Source of the DNA: Pseudobacter sp.
Lineage (GTDB): Bacteria; Bacteroidota; Bacteroidia; Chitinophagales; Chitinophagaceae
NCBI GenBank assembly: GCA_017849455.1
Contig: JAFIGX010000020.1
Coordinates: 186,001-250,000, forward strand
Reading direction: 5' to 3'
Length of the DNA stretch: 64,000 bases
Part shown: positions 45,377 to 55,483 of the stretch, one piece after another
Layout: each line of letters begins with the position of its first letter
Position numbering within the stretch: the first letter of the stretch is position 1
Translations under genes and position numbers: made by a program
Notes under the pieces: model-generated
The model's input: only the letters and a program-made list of their open reading frames with translations
Database searches by the model: none
Told to the model about the DNA's origin: nothing

Positions 45377-48124
45377 TTACCTGAAAAATCCTTTCAGATC
45401 AGCTTCCCTTAAAGTAGCCGCCGGGTTGAACTTCCCGCTCTTCATATATTCCATCAAGCTATACCTGAGTTGCCTGGCGGACGGGCGTTTATCGAGATCG
45501 CTGGAGATGTCCATGGTCACGATCAGGAGTTTACCTTTACCATAGCGGGCTTCCACCATATTGCTCATGCGGCGGTTCTTGAAAAAGTTGTCGATCATGG
45601 TGACGATAGGTGTACAGTTCTTGTAACTATCGTCGATGATCATGGTCTTCGATCGTTTGGTGAGGTCCCACCATTGCCAGTTGGTGAAACTATCTGTTGG
45701 GAAATGGGCAAAGGCCGGATGGTTGGCATTCATCAACAATCCCATCGTGCCGGGCTGGTTGGGGAAATGCACAGGGCTCCAGAATACCGGCGCAAAGCGA
45801 CCTTCAACGCCATTCACAACCGCCGTATCAGGATTCAGCAGAACTGTTTTACCTGCATTCAATAATTCCTGTGCTTCAGTAACCGATCTTGTTACCACAA
45901 TGCCAGGATCACTGGCAGGGATCGCGACAGGATAGACCCAAATCGGCCAACTGTTCCGGTAGTCTGTTCCGGTGATCCTTACCTGGATGATCAGTTGCAT
46001 GGCGGATTTGATCTTGCTCAGCCCATATTCGATTTTGCCAATGGTTTCCCCGTTACCGATGGCAATAGTGCCGGGATGGAATTTTCCACCGGCCAGTTGT
46101 ATTCCATTCTTCCCTTTGATGCTCCATTCCACCACAGCATTGCCGATAGGGCGATCGCTGAAATTCACGATCTCAGTAGTAGCGATAAATTTCTCATCAT
46201 TGGTATAGATCGCCTTGTTGAACCGGATAAGTGGTACTACAGGTGCGCAGAATTCCCGGAACGCGGCTGGTGTTATCAGTCCCTTGCTATCCCAGAATGC
46301 GTCGAGCAAACCGACCAGTGCTGTACCCTGACCGGGAAAATCGTGCAGGTCGAGCAATTGAAAACCGCTGCTGCCCTTTGTCTTCAATGCCCTTTCAATT
46401 TCTTCTTTATACAGGTTGGCTGCCAATGCACCACTGGCTTTCGACCAGGCAGGAGACACGCCCGGCAATCCTTTTCTCTGCAGGTCTTTCTGAATAGCTT
46501 TGAAGTTGAGGGGGTCGAGGACGCCGGTATATTTTTTGATCTCGGCCATATCGGGATATACGGAATACTGCCCGATCTCATGTGTTACGATGGGCACCGG
46601 CAATCCTTCGATCGAAGCAGTATAATCCTTGTTGAATTCCGGCGTATAGTCGTTGAAGATACCCTGTCCGCGTACCCAGCCTTTTTTGGTGTATTGAGTG
46701 ATGTAGAAATCATCCCCCGGTTCAGGCCATTTTCCATGACCATTCTGAAAAGTAAAAGTGGTGGTGGTGTACAGGTGACGATTGTCTTTTTCGCGAAGCG
46801 AGCTCATTAGCTTGTGAAGCTGATCAAGATCTCCCTGTAGTTCATTGCCCATACTCCAGAAACAAAATGAGGGATGATTGCCGTATTCACGACTGATGCG
46901 ATCGGCCTCTTCTGCAATGAAACGGCTTACCGTGGTATCTGCTCCTATATTCAGTATCCAGAGTGGATTTTCAACCTGCAGGTAAAACCCGAGTGAGTCC
47001 GCCACTTCGAATGCGGCCCGTGGAGGGCACCAGGAATGAAAGCGCAGGTGGTTGAGCCCATATTGTTTTGCAGTAGTGAATACTTTGAGCCATCCTTTTT
47101 TATCCATTGGCGGATGGCCGGTTAAAGGAAATATATTGCATTCAAGAGTACCTCTTAAAAAGATCCGCCGGCCATTGATCTGCAATTGACTGTTTGCATT
47201 GGTGAGCCGGCGCATCCCGAATTGAAAGGTCTTTTCGTGTGTGATACGGTTATTGTTACGCAACGTTACCCGCAGTTGATATAGGTTCGGATGAAATTCA
47301 TCCCATAATTGTGCATTGGGGACGGGGATCGTTGCATTGATCGCAGCAACAGAATTATTGTGTGCCGTTACCTTCATTTGACGGGTGGCAACGATCTTGT
47401 TCTTATACAGGATTGTGAATTGTACAGAGCCTTTCGTGTTGTTAGAGGCTAACAAAGAAGCATTGACCTGTACCGATCTGTTTTCCGGATCAGGATACAT
47501 CTGCACGTCATCGATCCTGTTTTGACCGGTGGCCTGCAATTGTATTTTACCGATCACACCATTCCAGATGATCTGTGTACCTTCCGTATAGGCATGAGCA
47601 AAATTTCTATCACCCAGGCTGATATCATATTGCTTTGAATTATCGATACGCAGCACGATCAGATGCCTGCCAGGTTTCAAAAGCCCGGCAGTATTGAATA
47701 CTTGTGGAACACTGAGACTTTCCCGTACACCGATCTCCTGCCCATCGATCCAGACCCTGGTTTGCCAGATCACTCTTTCGAGAAAAAGCTCGATATGTTT
47801 CTGACGCCAGTTTTCGGGGATGTTCACTTCTTTCCTGTACCAGGCTACGCCGATATAACTGTGTTTGCGCGTAAGATTGAGCAGTACGGTTTTGCTGAGC
47901 GTATCGTCGGTGAGCGTTGGTGCAGCACCGATCTTATTATCATCGAGCGTACCGGGCAATTGTACCGTTCCGGCGAATAGCTGGCGATACCATTCTTCTT
48001 TAATACCTGCTTGTTGCGGATCGAGGCGGTATTGCCAGGAGCCGGCGAGCGAGATGGATTGTCCCATTCCTTTCAGTGTGGTAAAAGCCAAAAGGAATAA
48101 ACATGACCGGGCGAATATTGACAT
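45377..48124 (-). CDS. Glycoside hydrolase family 2 enzyme
   Basis: 915 residues with a signal peptide (SCLFLLAFTTLKGMGQ). The N-terminal GH2 sandwich (SLAGSWQYRLDPQQAGIKEE; YIGVAWYRKEVNIPENW) and Ig-like middle domain are followed by a TIM barrel. Acid/base Glu is in WSMGNELQGD (about residue 430) and the candidate nucleophile Glu in VTHEIGQYSVYPD (about 515). The C-terminal 250 residues are beta-rich accessory domains. GH2 activities include beta-galactosidase, beta-glucuronidase and beta-mannosidase; I cannot choose between them. It starts one base after the DUF5107 stop, so it is the last gene of the MFS/DUF5107/GH2 operon, and it is exported while DUF5107 appears cytosolic. Confidence 0.85.
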   Translation of the reverse strand: MSIFARSCLFLLAFTTLKGMGQSISLAGSWQYRLDPQQAGIKEEWYRQLFAGTVQLPGTLDDNKIGAAPTLTDDTLSKTVLLNLTRKHSYIGVAWYRKEVNIPENWRQKHIELFLERVIWQTRVWIDGQEIGVRESLSVPQVFNTAGLLKPGRHLIVLRIDNSKQYDISLGDRNFAHAYTEGTQIIWNGVIGKIQLQATGQNRIDDVQMYPDPENRSVQVNASLLASNNTKGSVQFTILYKNKIVATRQMKVTAHNNSVAAINATIPVPNAQLWDEFHPNLYQLRVTLRNNNRITHEKTFQFGMRRLTNANSQLQINGRRIFLRGTLECNIFPLTGHPPMDKKGWLKVFTTAKQYGLNHLRFHSWCPPRAAFEVADSLGFYLQVENPLWILNIGADTTVSRFIAEEADRISREYGNHPSFCFWSMGNELQGDLDQLHKLMSSLREKDNRHLYTTTTFTFQNGHGKWPEPGDDFYITQYTKKGWVRGQGIFNDYTPEFNKDYTASIEGLPVPIVTHEIGQYSVYPDMAEIKKYTGVLDPLNFKAIQKDLQRKGLPGVSPAWSKASGALAANLYKEEIERALKTKGSSGFQLLDLHDFPGQGTALVGLLDAFWDSKGLITPAAFREFCAPVVPLIRFNKAIYTNDEKFIATTEIVNFSDRPIGNAVVEWSIKGKNGIQLAGGKFHPGTIAIGNGETIGKIEYGLSKIKSAMQLIIQVRITGTDYRNSWPIWVYPVAIPASDPGIVVTRSVTEAQELLNAGKTVLLNPDTAVVNGVEGRFAPVFWSPVHFPNQPGTMGLLMNANHPAFAHFPTDSFTNWQWWDLTKRSKTMIIDDSYKNCTPIVTMIDNFFKNRRMSNMVEARYGKGKLLIVTMDISSDLDKRPSARQLRYSLMEYMKSGKFNPAATLREADLKGFFR

Positions 48125-48125
48125 A

Positions 48126-51100
48126 TCAGATTTTTATTGCTGGATTCTCTTTGATCTGGTGACGAAGGAATGGGATCATCTGCAGGTGTGTACCGGCTCC
48201 CTGGTGATTGACCTCCCATTGCAGTACCTCTTTCAGTTCCTGCTCCGCGGCTGCATAATTGCCCAATCCGAGGTTGCCTAGTGCCACCAGGTATTTGCAA
48301 TGGATACTGTTCTTTAACGAAAGGTCCTGGTCGAATACCAGCAGATCGGGAAGCGACACTGCGAAGTAATCGATTTTTATGTTATCGTCGAGGTGTTGTT
48401 GACCGAACTGGATGAATCGTTCAAAAATGGCTTTGGCCTTTGCCGGCTCATTCAGCTTGAGCCAGGCCAATCCCTGGTATACGATCTTGTCGGGCTGCGG
48501 ATCATTATAGAAGATGGCCTGTACAGGCTCACTGATCCCTGTTGTGGCCTGCATGAATTTTTCTTTGGCTTCCTTCTTCATCCCCAATCCTTCATAGGCA
48601 CAGCCTTGCAGGTAAAAAATATCATTTTCCTGCGTGCCATATAATTTCCCTTCTCCAAGGTTGTGTGGATATTGTTCGGTAGCTGCCAGTAATTGAAGGG
48701 CCGACTGGTATTCTCCTTTTATCAAAGCCTGACGGGCCAGTTCGAGATGGGCCATCAGGTATTGACCTACCACTTTTCCCTCACCACCCTCCCAGGGATG
48801 AAATTGCCGGACTGCTATAATATCTCTTGCTTTTTCATATTGATGGAGGTGATTGTAGAGCGTTGCTCTTTCCAGGTAAAGATCATCCCTGAAATCGACC
48901 AGTGTGGGATATTTTTCCAGCAACGATAGTCGTACCTGGTGTGCATATCCCATTTTCTTGTAGAGCTGGTCGAGTTCCATCAGCACTCTTGCATCCGTCT
49001 CATCGAGGGCAAATGCCTTTTCCAGTGCTGCCACTGCTTTTTCTGTATCACGCAATTTATTATGATAGGCGAGGGAAAGGTTGCGCCAGGCAGTAGGGAA
49101 GCTATCGTCGATCTTTACTGAATTTTCCCAGCAGTTGATGGCTTCGGAATACTGGCGTTTGTCGAACCAGCAGTTGCCGAGATAATACCATGCCCTGGCA
49201 TCGGCCGGGTTGACGCCGGTAGCGCATTGCAGGGCGAGGATATCTTCTATGCGATGAGGGAAACAGCCATCGGGAGAAGCCTCTGATGCCAGTTGAAAGT
49301 ACTGCTGTGCAACTGATCCATCATCCATCAATGAAGCGCACCATCCGATATAATAATGGACCATCGGATAAATAGCTGTCTTCCCTTCAGCGTATATGGT
49401 AAATAGCTTGATGGCTTCTTCATACAATCCGGCCTGCACATAATCGAGACCGTATTCAATATAATTCTGCACATCGTCCCGCATCAGCTCTTTGAAATAT
49501 TGCAATGCGCGGGCGGCTGCATCATGGCCATGGCCTCCTGCCAGTAAATATTTTTCGAACAGGCATCCAAAATTGAACGGATCGATGGCGAGTGATTCTT
49601 CAATGAGACCGGATGCTTCGGCTGTACGCCCCGCCATGCGCAGTAGTGCTGCTTTCAGGTGACGGACCGAATGCCCGTGATAATTGCGTTCCATTGATTT
49701 GCTCACGAGATAGAGGGCATCGTTCACATCACCTTTGGCAGAGGCAATCCTGGCGAGCGTAAAAAATGCTGCATCCTGCCAGGCTGCATTCCAGGTAGCC
49801 TTGTACAAAGTCTCATAGGCTTCATCTGGCTTTCCCTGCAATTTCAGCGCCCATCCCAGGTTATACAGGGGCTCTCCATCATAGGGGTTGGGATTGCGAA
49901 GGGTGAGGGTTTTCACGGCCATGCGGAAATAGGATTCGGCCTTTGCGAACTGCCCTCTTCTCATATACCAAAGGCCCAATGCATTGTTATTGCGGATATC
50001 ACCTGGTTCACGCCGCAATGCTTCCTCATAGTAATCGGTGGCCGGATAGGTGGCATGCCTGTATTGTTCGATATGCAGGCCATTCAGGAACAATTCTTCG
50101 GTACTTTTTATATCCACAGGATTTTTTGCAGCCGATGCGGGCGGAGGAATATCCCGGTGGGAGGGCAGTTCGGGCTGATAGCTCACCAGCACGTGTCCGT
50201 TCTTATCTGCTACATCCACCTTTACCTGTTCAGGTGTGGACGAGCCGGGGAGGAGCACTTTATTGTCGAATATCTGTGAAGGGGAAAGGTCTGTCACGAA
50301 TTCTTTTACCACGGTCCCATTGACCAGCACACGGACGGTGGAGGAAGGATAGGCAGCCGTGGCATATACTTTTATGATAGCGTTACTATCGTCGAATTCC
50401 AGGTTGAGCATAGCCTCTTTTGTAGCATTCTTCACTGCCCCCACCTGTGCATACGGCATGAAATATTGCTCGAATGATTTTTCTTCATTGGGTTGGATCC
50501 AGGAGAAGTCGGGTTGGTTATCGGTGAACACACCTGTCATCAGTTCGATATAAGGGCCGTCATCATCCGTCAGGTTCCTGTCCCATGCCTGGCCGAAATC
50601 CCCATTGCCCCAGGTCCATTGTTTTTTTCCGGGCGAAATGTGATGGTTGGCCACATGCAACATGCCGGCCTGTGTATCGTGTTCATAGCAACCAATGAAA
50701 TCGTATTTGGAACGGATAGCCATATACGAAGTGGGGACAGGTATATTCTTATAACGCGATATATCTGTACCCGGTGCATAATTCACTTTATAATAAACAC
50801 CTGTAGCGATGGGGAAGTCCGATACATCCCGTTTGCCATGATCGAACACGGCATAAACGTCGGGCGGGAAAACGGATTGATAATGGTCGTTCACTTTCAC
50901 GGCGGGATTGGCCCACCACAAGAACGTTTGCGGGAAGGGAGTACGGTTATAGAGCCTGCCTTTTATTTCGAGATATGCCTTATCAGGATACAGGGTAAAA
51001 CCCGCCATGCCTTTGGTGCGGAACATAATTTCTACTTCATTCACCCAGATGGTCTTGCTGCCATCCGCCTGTTCTTCGATGGTAAAATCGACCGGATCAA

Positions 51101-51479
51101 AGGTGCTGGGTCGGTGGTGTTGTGGCCAGTTGAATTCAATGCCGCCTGAGATCCAGGGGCCCGTAAGCCCTACCAGCGCGGGTTTGATCACCTGGTTATA
51201 ATAAATGAAATCACGGTTGCGCAATTTATCATAAGCCCGCTGCACCCTGCCGCCGAGTTCGGGCAATATCATGATCTTCAGAAAATCATTTTCAATGTAG
51301 ATGGCTGTATATTCTTTATCGATCTTCCCGTCAGAAATTTTTTCGATCACAGGATGGGGATATACTACACCACTGCTGCCCTGGTACACTCTTTTCTCCA
51401 GGAAGATGGGATTCTTTTCCGGTTTACCGATCTCATAAGTGGGGATACTGATCTTTTCAATCCACGCTTTCACTTCCAT
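48126..51479 (-). CDS. DUF5107 domain protein with TPR repeats
   Basis: 1117 residues with no signal peptide, hence probably cytoplasmic. The N-terminal 370 residues match DUF5107, a beta-supersandwich related to galactose-mutarotase folds: YTAIYIENDFLKIMILPELG, then GPWISGGIEFNWPQHHRPST, then LWWANPAVKVNDHYQSVFPP. From about residue 460 to the end there are many TPR units (NNALGLWYMRRGQFAKAESY; PLYNLGWALKLQGKPDEAYE; AWYYLGNCWFDKRQYSEAIN). The conserved His, Asp and Glu residues in the first domain (HHRP) suggest an enzyme or sugar-binding role. It sits between a sugar-porter MFS gene and a GH2 gene and probably handles an imported oligosaccharide. The reaction is not known to me. Confidence 0.78.
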   Translation of the reverse strand: MEVKAWIEKISIPTYEIGKPEKNPIFLEKRVYQGSSGVVYPHPVIEKISDGKIDKEYTAIYIENDFLKIMILPELGGRVQRAYDKLRNRDFIYYNQVIKPALVGLTGPWISGGIEFNWPQHHRPSTFDPVDFTIEEQADGSKTIWVNEVEIMFRTKGMAGFTLYPDKAYLEIKGRLYNRTPFPQTFLWWANPAVKVNDHYQSVFPPDVYAVFDHGKRDVSDFPIATGVYYKVNYAPGTDISRYKNIPVPTSYMAIRSKYDFIGCYEHDTQAGMLHVANHHISPGKKQWTWGNGDFGQAWDRNLTDDDGPYIELMTGVFTDNQPDFSWIQPNEEKSFEQYFMPYAQVGAVKNATKEAMLNLEFDDSNAIIKVYATAAYPSSTVRVLVNGTVVKEFVTDLSPSQIFDNKVLLPGSSTPEQVKVDVADKNGHVLVSYQPELPSHRDIPPPASAAKNPVDIKSTEELFLNGLHIEQYRHATYPATDYYEEALRREPGDIRNNNALGLWYMRRGQFAKAESYFRMAVKTLTLRNPNPYDGEPLYNLGWALKLQGKPDEAYETLYKATWNAAWQDAAFFTLARIASAKGDVNDALYLVSKSMERNYHGHSVRHLKAALLRMAGRTAEASGLIEESLAIDPFNFGCLFEKYLLAGGHGHDAAARALQYFKELMRDDVQNYIEYGLDYVQAGLYEEAIKLFTIYAEGKTAIYPMVHYYIGWCASLMDDGSVAQQYFQLASEASPDGCFPHRIEDILALQCATGVNPADARAWYYLGNCWFDKRQYSEAINCWENSVKIDDSFPTAWRNLSLAYHNKLRDTEKAVAALEKAFALDETDARVLMELDQLYKKMGYAHQVRLSLLEKYPTLVDFRDDLYLERATLYNHLHQYEKARDIIAVRQFHPWEGGEGKVVGQYLMAHLELARQALIKGEYQSALQLLAATEQYPHNLGEGKLYGTQENDIFYLQGCAYEGLGMKKEAKEKFMQATTGISEPVQAIFYNDPQPDKIVYQGLAWLKLNEPAKAKAIFERFIQFGQQHLDDNIKIDYFAVSLPDLLVFDQDLSLKNSIHCKYLVALGNLGLGNYAAAEQELKEVLQWEVNHQGAGTHLQMIPFLRHQIKENPAIKI

Positions 51480-51529
51480 GATGAATTCCTTTTGGTTGGT
51501 ATTTATTTAGCACAAGCGAATACACGATG

Positions 51530-52870
51530 CTAATGCCCTGCAAAGACCGTTTCCAGTTCTTCGAGGGTCTTTCCTTTTGTTTCCTTCACTTTTGTCCATA
51601 CGAATACAAATCCGATCATGCAGATCACTGAATAGATATAGAACGTATTGTGCATGCCGATCTGTTTTGCCAGTACCGGGAAGGTGAAGGTGAGAATGAA
51701 ATAGGCGCTCCACAGGCAGAGCACGGCAATGGAAATAGCGGTGCTCCTCACCTTATTGGGAAAGATCTCTGCGATCAACACCCAGGTCACCGGCGCCAGT
51801 GAAAGGGCATAAGTGCCGATGGCCGACAGGAGGAAGATGCCTACTGAAGCCGACTTGGCATTCAGCAATTGGGCGATGACAATATATAATATGGCCAGTC
51901 CTCCCGCGCCGAACAACATGAGGGGTCTCCTGCCCAGTTTGTCGACCAGGCCCATGGCCAGCAGCGTGAACAGCAGGTTCACGCCTCCAATGAAAACAGT
52001 TTGCAACAACTGGTCGTCTTTGGAGGCGCCGATCGTTTCGAAAATATTGGAAGGGTAATTGAACACGACGTTGATGCCGCAGAATTGCTGGAACACAGCC
52101 AGCCCGATACCTACCAGCACAGCCGGTAATACGGCTTTCCCGAATGCAGCACTGAAAGGCAGTTTCAGCTCTCCCTTCATCGTTTCGCGGAACGATTGGA
52201 TAGAACTGGCAGCAAAGCTGGTATCGCCGATCTTCGACAGGATCGCTGAAGCTTTTGCCTCCTGTCCTGATTTCAATAACCAGCGCGGACTTTCCGGTAA
52301 CCAGCAAACGCCCAGCAGGAAGAGGCCGGAGGGAATGGCGCCCAGCCCGAACATCCATCGCCAGGCATCGGGCCCATTGTTCCGCAGCATATAATTGATC
52401 AGGTTCGTGAGCAGGATGCCGATCACGATGGTAAGTTGATTGATGGCTACCATCCGGCCTCTGTATGGTGCGGGAGATACTTCAGCGATATACATCGGCG
52501 ACAACATGGAGGCCATGCCTACGCCGATGCCGGCCACGAAGCGGGCAGGGATAAAAAAATATAATCCGGGCGCAAAGGCCATGGCCAGGGAAGAGATGGC
52601 GAAAATAGCGGCGGCAAGGAGCAGTCCGGCCCTGCGCCCATATTTGTCGGCCATATTCCCGGCAACCAGGCAACCGATGATGGCGCCCAATGCCAGTGAG
52701 CCGGTGGCGAAACCTTCCCAGTACTCATTGAGGCCGAACTGATCGCGCAGGAAGGGCAGGGCGCCTGCGATAACGGCAAAATCGAAACCAAACAGGTAAC
52801 CTCCCAGGGCGGAGATGAACGAGATGGCAAGGATGTAAACGGTGTTGAATTTTGGCAAGACTGTTCTCAT
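51530..52870 (-). CDS. Sugar-porter MFS transporter (XylE/GLUT type)
   Basis: 446 residues from ATG 52870. Twelve membrane segments are evident. Sugar-porter signatures: GYLFGFDFAVIAGAL in helix 1, NMADKYGRRAGLL in loop 2-3, PARFVAGIGVGMASMLSPMY, YIAEVSPAPYRGRMVAINQL, WLPESPRWLLKSGQEAKA in loop 6-7, QFCGINVVFNYPSNIF in helix 7, and a C-terminal VKETKGKTLEELE. These are proton-coupled importers of hexoses or pentoses, and some carry disaccharides. First gene of the operon, divergent from the AraC gene 117 bp away, with DUF5107 and GH2 following. Confidence 0.9.
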   Translation of the reverse strand: MRTVLPKFNTVYILAISFISALGGYLFGFDFAVIAGALPFLRDQFGLNEYWEGFATGSLALGAIIGCLVAGNMADKYGRRAGLLLAAAIFAISSLAMAFAPGLYFFIPARFVAGIGVGMASMLSPMYIAEVSPAPYRGRMVAINQLTIVIGILLTNLINYMLRNNGPDAWRWMFGLGAIPSGLFLLGVCWLPESPRWLLKSGQEAKASAILSKIGDTSFAASSIQSFRETMKGELKLPFSAAFGKAVLPAVLVGIGLAVFQQFCGINVVFNYPSNIFETIGASKDDQLLQTVFIGGVNLLFTLLAMGLVDKLGRRPLMLFGAGGLAILYIVIAQLLNAKSASVGIFLLSAIGTYALSLAPVTWVLIAEIFPNKVRSTAISIAVLCLWSAYFILTFTFPVLAKQIGMHNTFYIYSVICMIGFVFVWTKVKETKGKTLEELETVFAGH

Positions 52871-52987
52871 GATAAGGGACAAATTTGCTTGTATTAAAGA
52901 ATGTTTACAATAGAAATAGTTATTGAAAAGATGGATATTTTTATGGGAAGTTTTTCTACCTTCAGGTCGCTTGTCAAATTGAAAATT

Positions 52988-53914
52988 ATGGAAAAGGACG
53001 CAGCCATCATAAAGAAGAAGGAAGGATTTGAGGGGCAGCAGGCTATTGTAATACCGCGGAAGATCATTTCCCAGAGCTGCAGTAATGATTCCATTTTATC
53101 AGGGGTACATATCACCGATATAGGCTATTATCCCAAGGCGAAGTTCCATTACCGGGAGCGACTGCATGGCATCGACCAGCATATCATCATCTATTGTATC
53201 GAAGGAAAAGGCTGGGTGGAGATCGGGAAATCGAGGCAGGCCATCCATCCCGGCGATTTTATTGTGATCCCTGCTGAAAAAGCGCATAGCTACGGAGCGG
53301 ATGATGATGATCCATGGACTATTTACTGGGTGCATTTCAAAGGTCATCTCGTAAAGCATATCGTTGACCTGATGCTCAACCAACTGAAGAACTATAAAGG
53401 ATATATCCACTATAATGATGCCCGCACCAAATTGTACGATGAGATCTATCTGAACCTGGAGAGAGGGTATAGCCTCGACAATCTCTATTATGTCAATATG
53501 TGCTTCTGGCATTTTCTTACCTCATTCATCTTCGACGAGAAATTCAATTACCCGGGCAAAAAGAAAAGTGCCGACCAGGTAGACCTGTCCATCGACTTCA
53601 TGCAGAAGAACCTGCATACCATCCTTACGCTGGAAGATATTGCCAGGTCTGTGAATCTGTCTGCATCCCATTACTCGGCGATCTTCAGGAAGAAGACCGG
53701 GTTTGCGCCTATCGAATATTTCAATCACCTGAAGATCCAGAAAGCCTGCCAGTTCCTGCAGTTCACGGACCTCCGCGTCAAGGAGATCGCATCGGAACTG
53801 GGAATAGAGGACCAGTATTATTTTTCCAGGATGTTCTCGAAGCTCATGGCCATCTCTCCCAATGATTATCGCGCCAAACGGGAAGTGGCGCGGAAGAGGA
53901 AACCAGCAGAATAA
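52988..53914 (+). CDS. AraC-family regulator with cupin sensor domain
   Basis: 308 residues from ATG 52988; the frame is open upstream to 52901, but that region is AT-rich promoter DNA and lacks family similarity. Residues 40-150 form the AraC arm/cupin sensor (IYCIEGKGWVEIGKSRQAIH; HPGDFIVIPAEKAHSYGADD). The double helix-turn-helix occupies the last 100 residues (SIDFMQKNLHTILTLEDIAR; VNLSASHYSAIFRKKTGFAP; ELGIEDQYYFSRMFSKLMAI). This type senses a sugar and activates the adjacent locus. It is divergent from the MFS gene and most likely controls that operon. Confidence 0.88.
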   Translation: MEKDAAIIKKKEGFEGQQAIVIPRKIISQSCSNDSILSGVHITDIGYYPKAKFHYRERLHGIDQHIIIYCIEGKGWVEIGKSRQAIHPGDFIVIPAEKAHSYGADDDDPWTIYWVHFKGHLVKHIVDLMLNQLKNYKGYIHYNDARTKLYDEIYLNLERGYSLDNLYYVNMCFWHFLTSFIFDEKFNYPGKKKSADQVDLSIDFMQKNLHTILTLEDIARSVNLSASHYSAIFRKKTGFAPIEYFNHLKIQKACQFLQFTDLRVKEIASELGIEDQYYFSRMFSKLMAISPNDYRAKREVARKRKPAE

Positions 53915-53962
53915 GATTTGCCCACAGATAGTAAGCAACAGGAAGGGTTGTCTAAGCCTGTA

Positions 53963-55417
53963 TTATAAAAGTGGGGACAATAACCTGGCTGTTTTCTCGA
54001 ATAATTGCCTGCCTGCGCTGCGTTCCTGCCAGGTGGTGAGGTGGAGCTCTTCTGCGGAATCAAGATCGTGGAAAAATGTTTTCGTCATGGATACGCAGAA
54101 TTCCTGGTCATAGATGATGGTGTTCAATTCGAAATTCAGGTCGAAACTGCGAAAATCGATATTGGCCGATCCTACCATGCTGAGCGTATCATCCACTACC
54201 ATGGTCTTGGCATGCACGAACCCTTTCCGGTAGAGATAGATCTTCACGCCACATTCCAGCAATGGCTCGAAATAGGATTGAGAGGCAGCATTGACCAGCC
54301 TTGAATCGGATTCACCGGGCACCAGCAGTCGCACATCACAACCACTGAGCGCTGCCTTCACGATAGCATCGTAAATACTGTTATTAGGAATGAAATAAGG
54401 AGTAGTGATGTAAATCTTCTTTTGTGCATTGGCGATGGCCGTGAAATAACTGAGCATGATATCCGGCCGGGGGTAGTCGGGCCCGCTCACTGCGATCTGC
54501 GTAAGCATCGTGAAATCCGGCATACGAACAGGCATGGGGAACAATTCCCTGTTGGGCACGAGGTTCTGGTCGGAGCAGAAATTCCAGTCGGCCAGGAAAT
54601 GGTATTGCAGGTTCAGTACTGCCGGTCCTTCGATCCTGATATGCGAATCGCGCCAGTACAATTGGCTGCTTCCGGGATTATTGATGTATTTGTCTGAAAC
54701 ATTGATGCCACCGGTAAAGCCTATGCGCCCGTCGATAATGATCACTTTTCGGTGATTACGGTAATTCAGCCGGCTGGCCAGGAAGACCAGGTAGATCTTA
54801 TAGAACGGGTATACTTCCACGCCACCTTCCTGCAACTGCCGTATGAATTTTTTCTTTAGACCATTGCTCCCGAAATCATCATAGATGAACCGGACTTTCA
54901 CGCCTTCCCGTGCTTTACGGACCATGAGGTCTTTGAGCTGGTTACCGATCTGGTCGTTGTCGTAGATGTAGTATTGTATATGGATGGAGTGGGTAGCAGC
55001 TTCAAGCGCCTTCATTACTTCCGGGAATTTTTCTTCACCGTTGGTGAGCAGGGTAATATGGTTGAGGGACAGAAAGGAGAGGGAATCCTTGATGAGTAGC
55101 CTGGCCAGTCCGGCGAAATTGCCTACATCCTCATGGTGTTGTTGTAAAAGGCGTAATGCCGCTTCATCGACATCTTTGCGCAGGGCGAGCAGGAATTTTT
55201 CATCGGTGATCAGTTTCTTATTGTACATCTTCCGTTTCCTGTAATTGACGCCCAGTGAGAAATACACGATACTGCCCAGGACCGGCAGGGTGATAGTGAG
55301 CAGGAGATAGCCCAAAGCCTTGGTAACATTGACGGTGTCGAAGATGATACGGATCACAGTGAAGATCATCAGCGCATAGACCAATACGATCAGGACGATC
55401 TCTGTAACTGGGCTCAT
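53963..55417 (-). CDS. cls: Cardiolipin synthase (PLD family)
   Basis: 484 residues. Two N-terminal membrane segments (EIVLIVLVYALMIFTVIRII; LGYLLLTITLPVLGSIVYFS) are followed by two PLD domains with the HxKxxxxD catalytic motifs: HRKVIIIDGRIGFTGG near residue 222 and HAKTMVVDDTLSMVGSANID near residue 405. The order, length and N-terminal anchors fit bacterial ClsA-type enzymes, which condense phosphatidylglycerol with another phospholipid at the inner membrane. It converges with the AraC gene (48 bp gap). A 66-bp gap separates it from the PorP/SprF gene on the same strand. Nothing is abnormal; the gene symbol is by family only. Confidence 0.9.
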   Translation of the reverse strand: MSPVTEIVLIVLVYALMIFTVIRIIFDTVNVTKALGYLLLTITLPVLGSIVYFSLGVNYRKRKMYNKKLITDEKFLLALRKDVDEAALRLLQQHHEDVGNFAGLARLLIKDSLSFLSLNHITLLTNGEEKFPEVMKALEAATHSIHIQYYIYDNDQIGNQLKDLMVRKAREGVKVRFIYDDFGSNGLKKKFIRQLQEGGVEVYPFYKIYLVFLASRLNYRNHRKVIIIDGRIGFTGGINVSDKYINNPGSSQLYWRDSHIRIEGPAVLNLQYHFLADWNFCSDQNLVPNRELFPMPVRMPDFTMLTQIAVSGPDYPRPDIMLSYFTAIANAQKKIYITTPYFIPNNSIYDAIVKAALSGCDVRLLVPGESDSRLVNAASQSYFEPLLECGVKIYLYRKGFVHAKTMVVDDTLSMVGSANIDFRSFDLNFELNTIIYDQEFCVSMTKTFFHDLDSAEELHLTTWQERSAGRQLFEKTARLLSPLL

Positions 55418-55483
55418 AAAATTGTCAGTTTCTCCGACTGAAGGTAGCTACAAAGAGAGAGTGAGCAAAAAAGAACTTTAATG

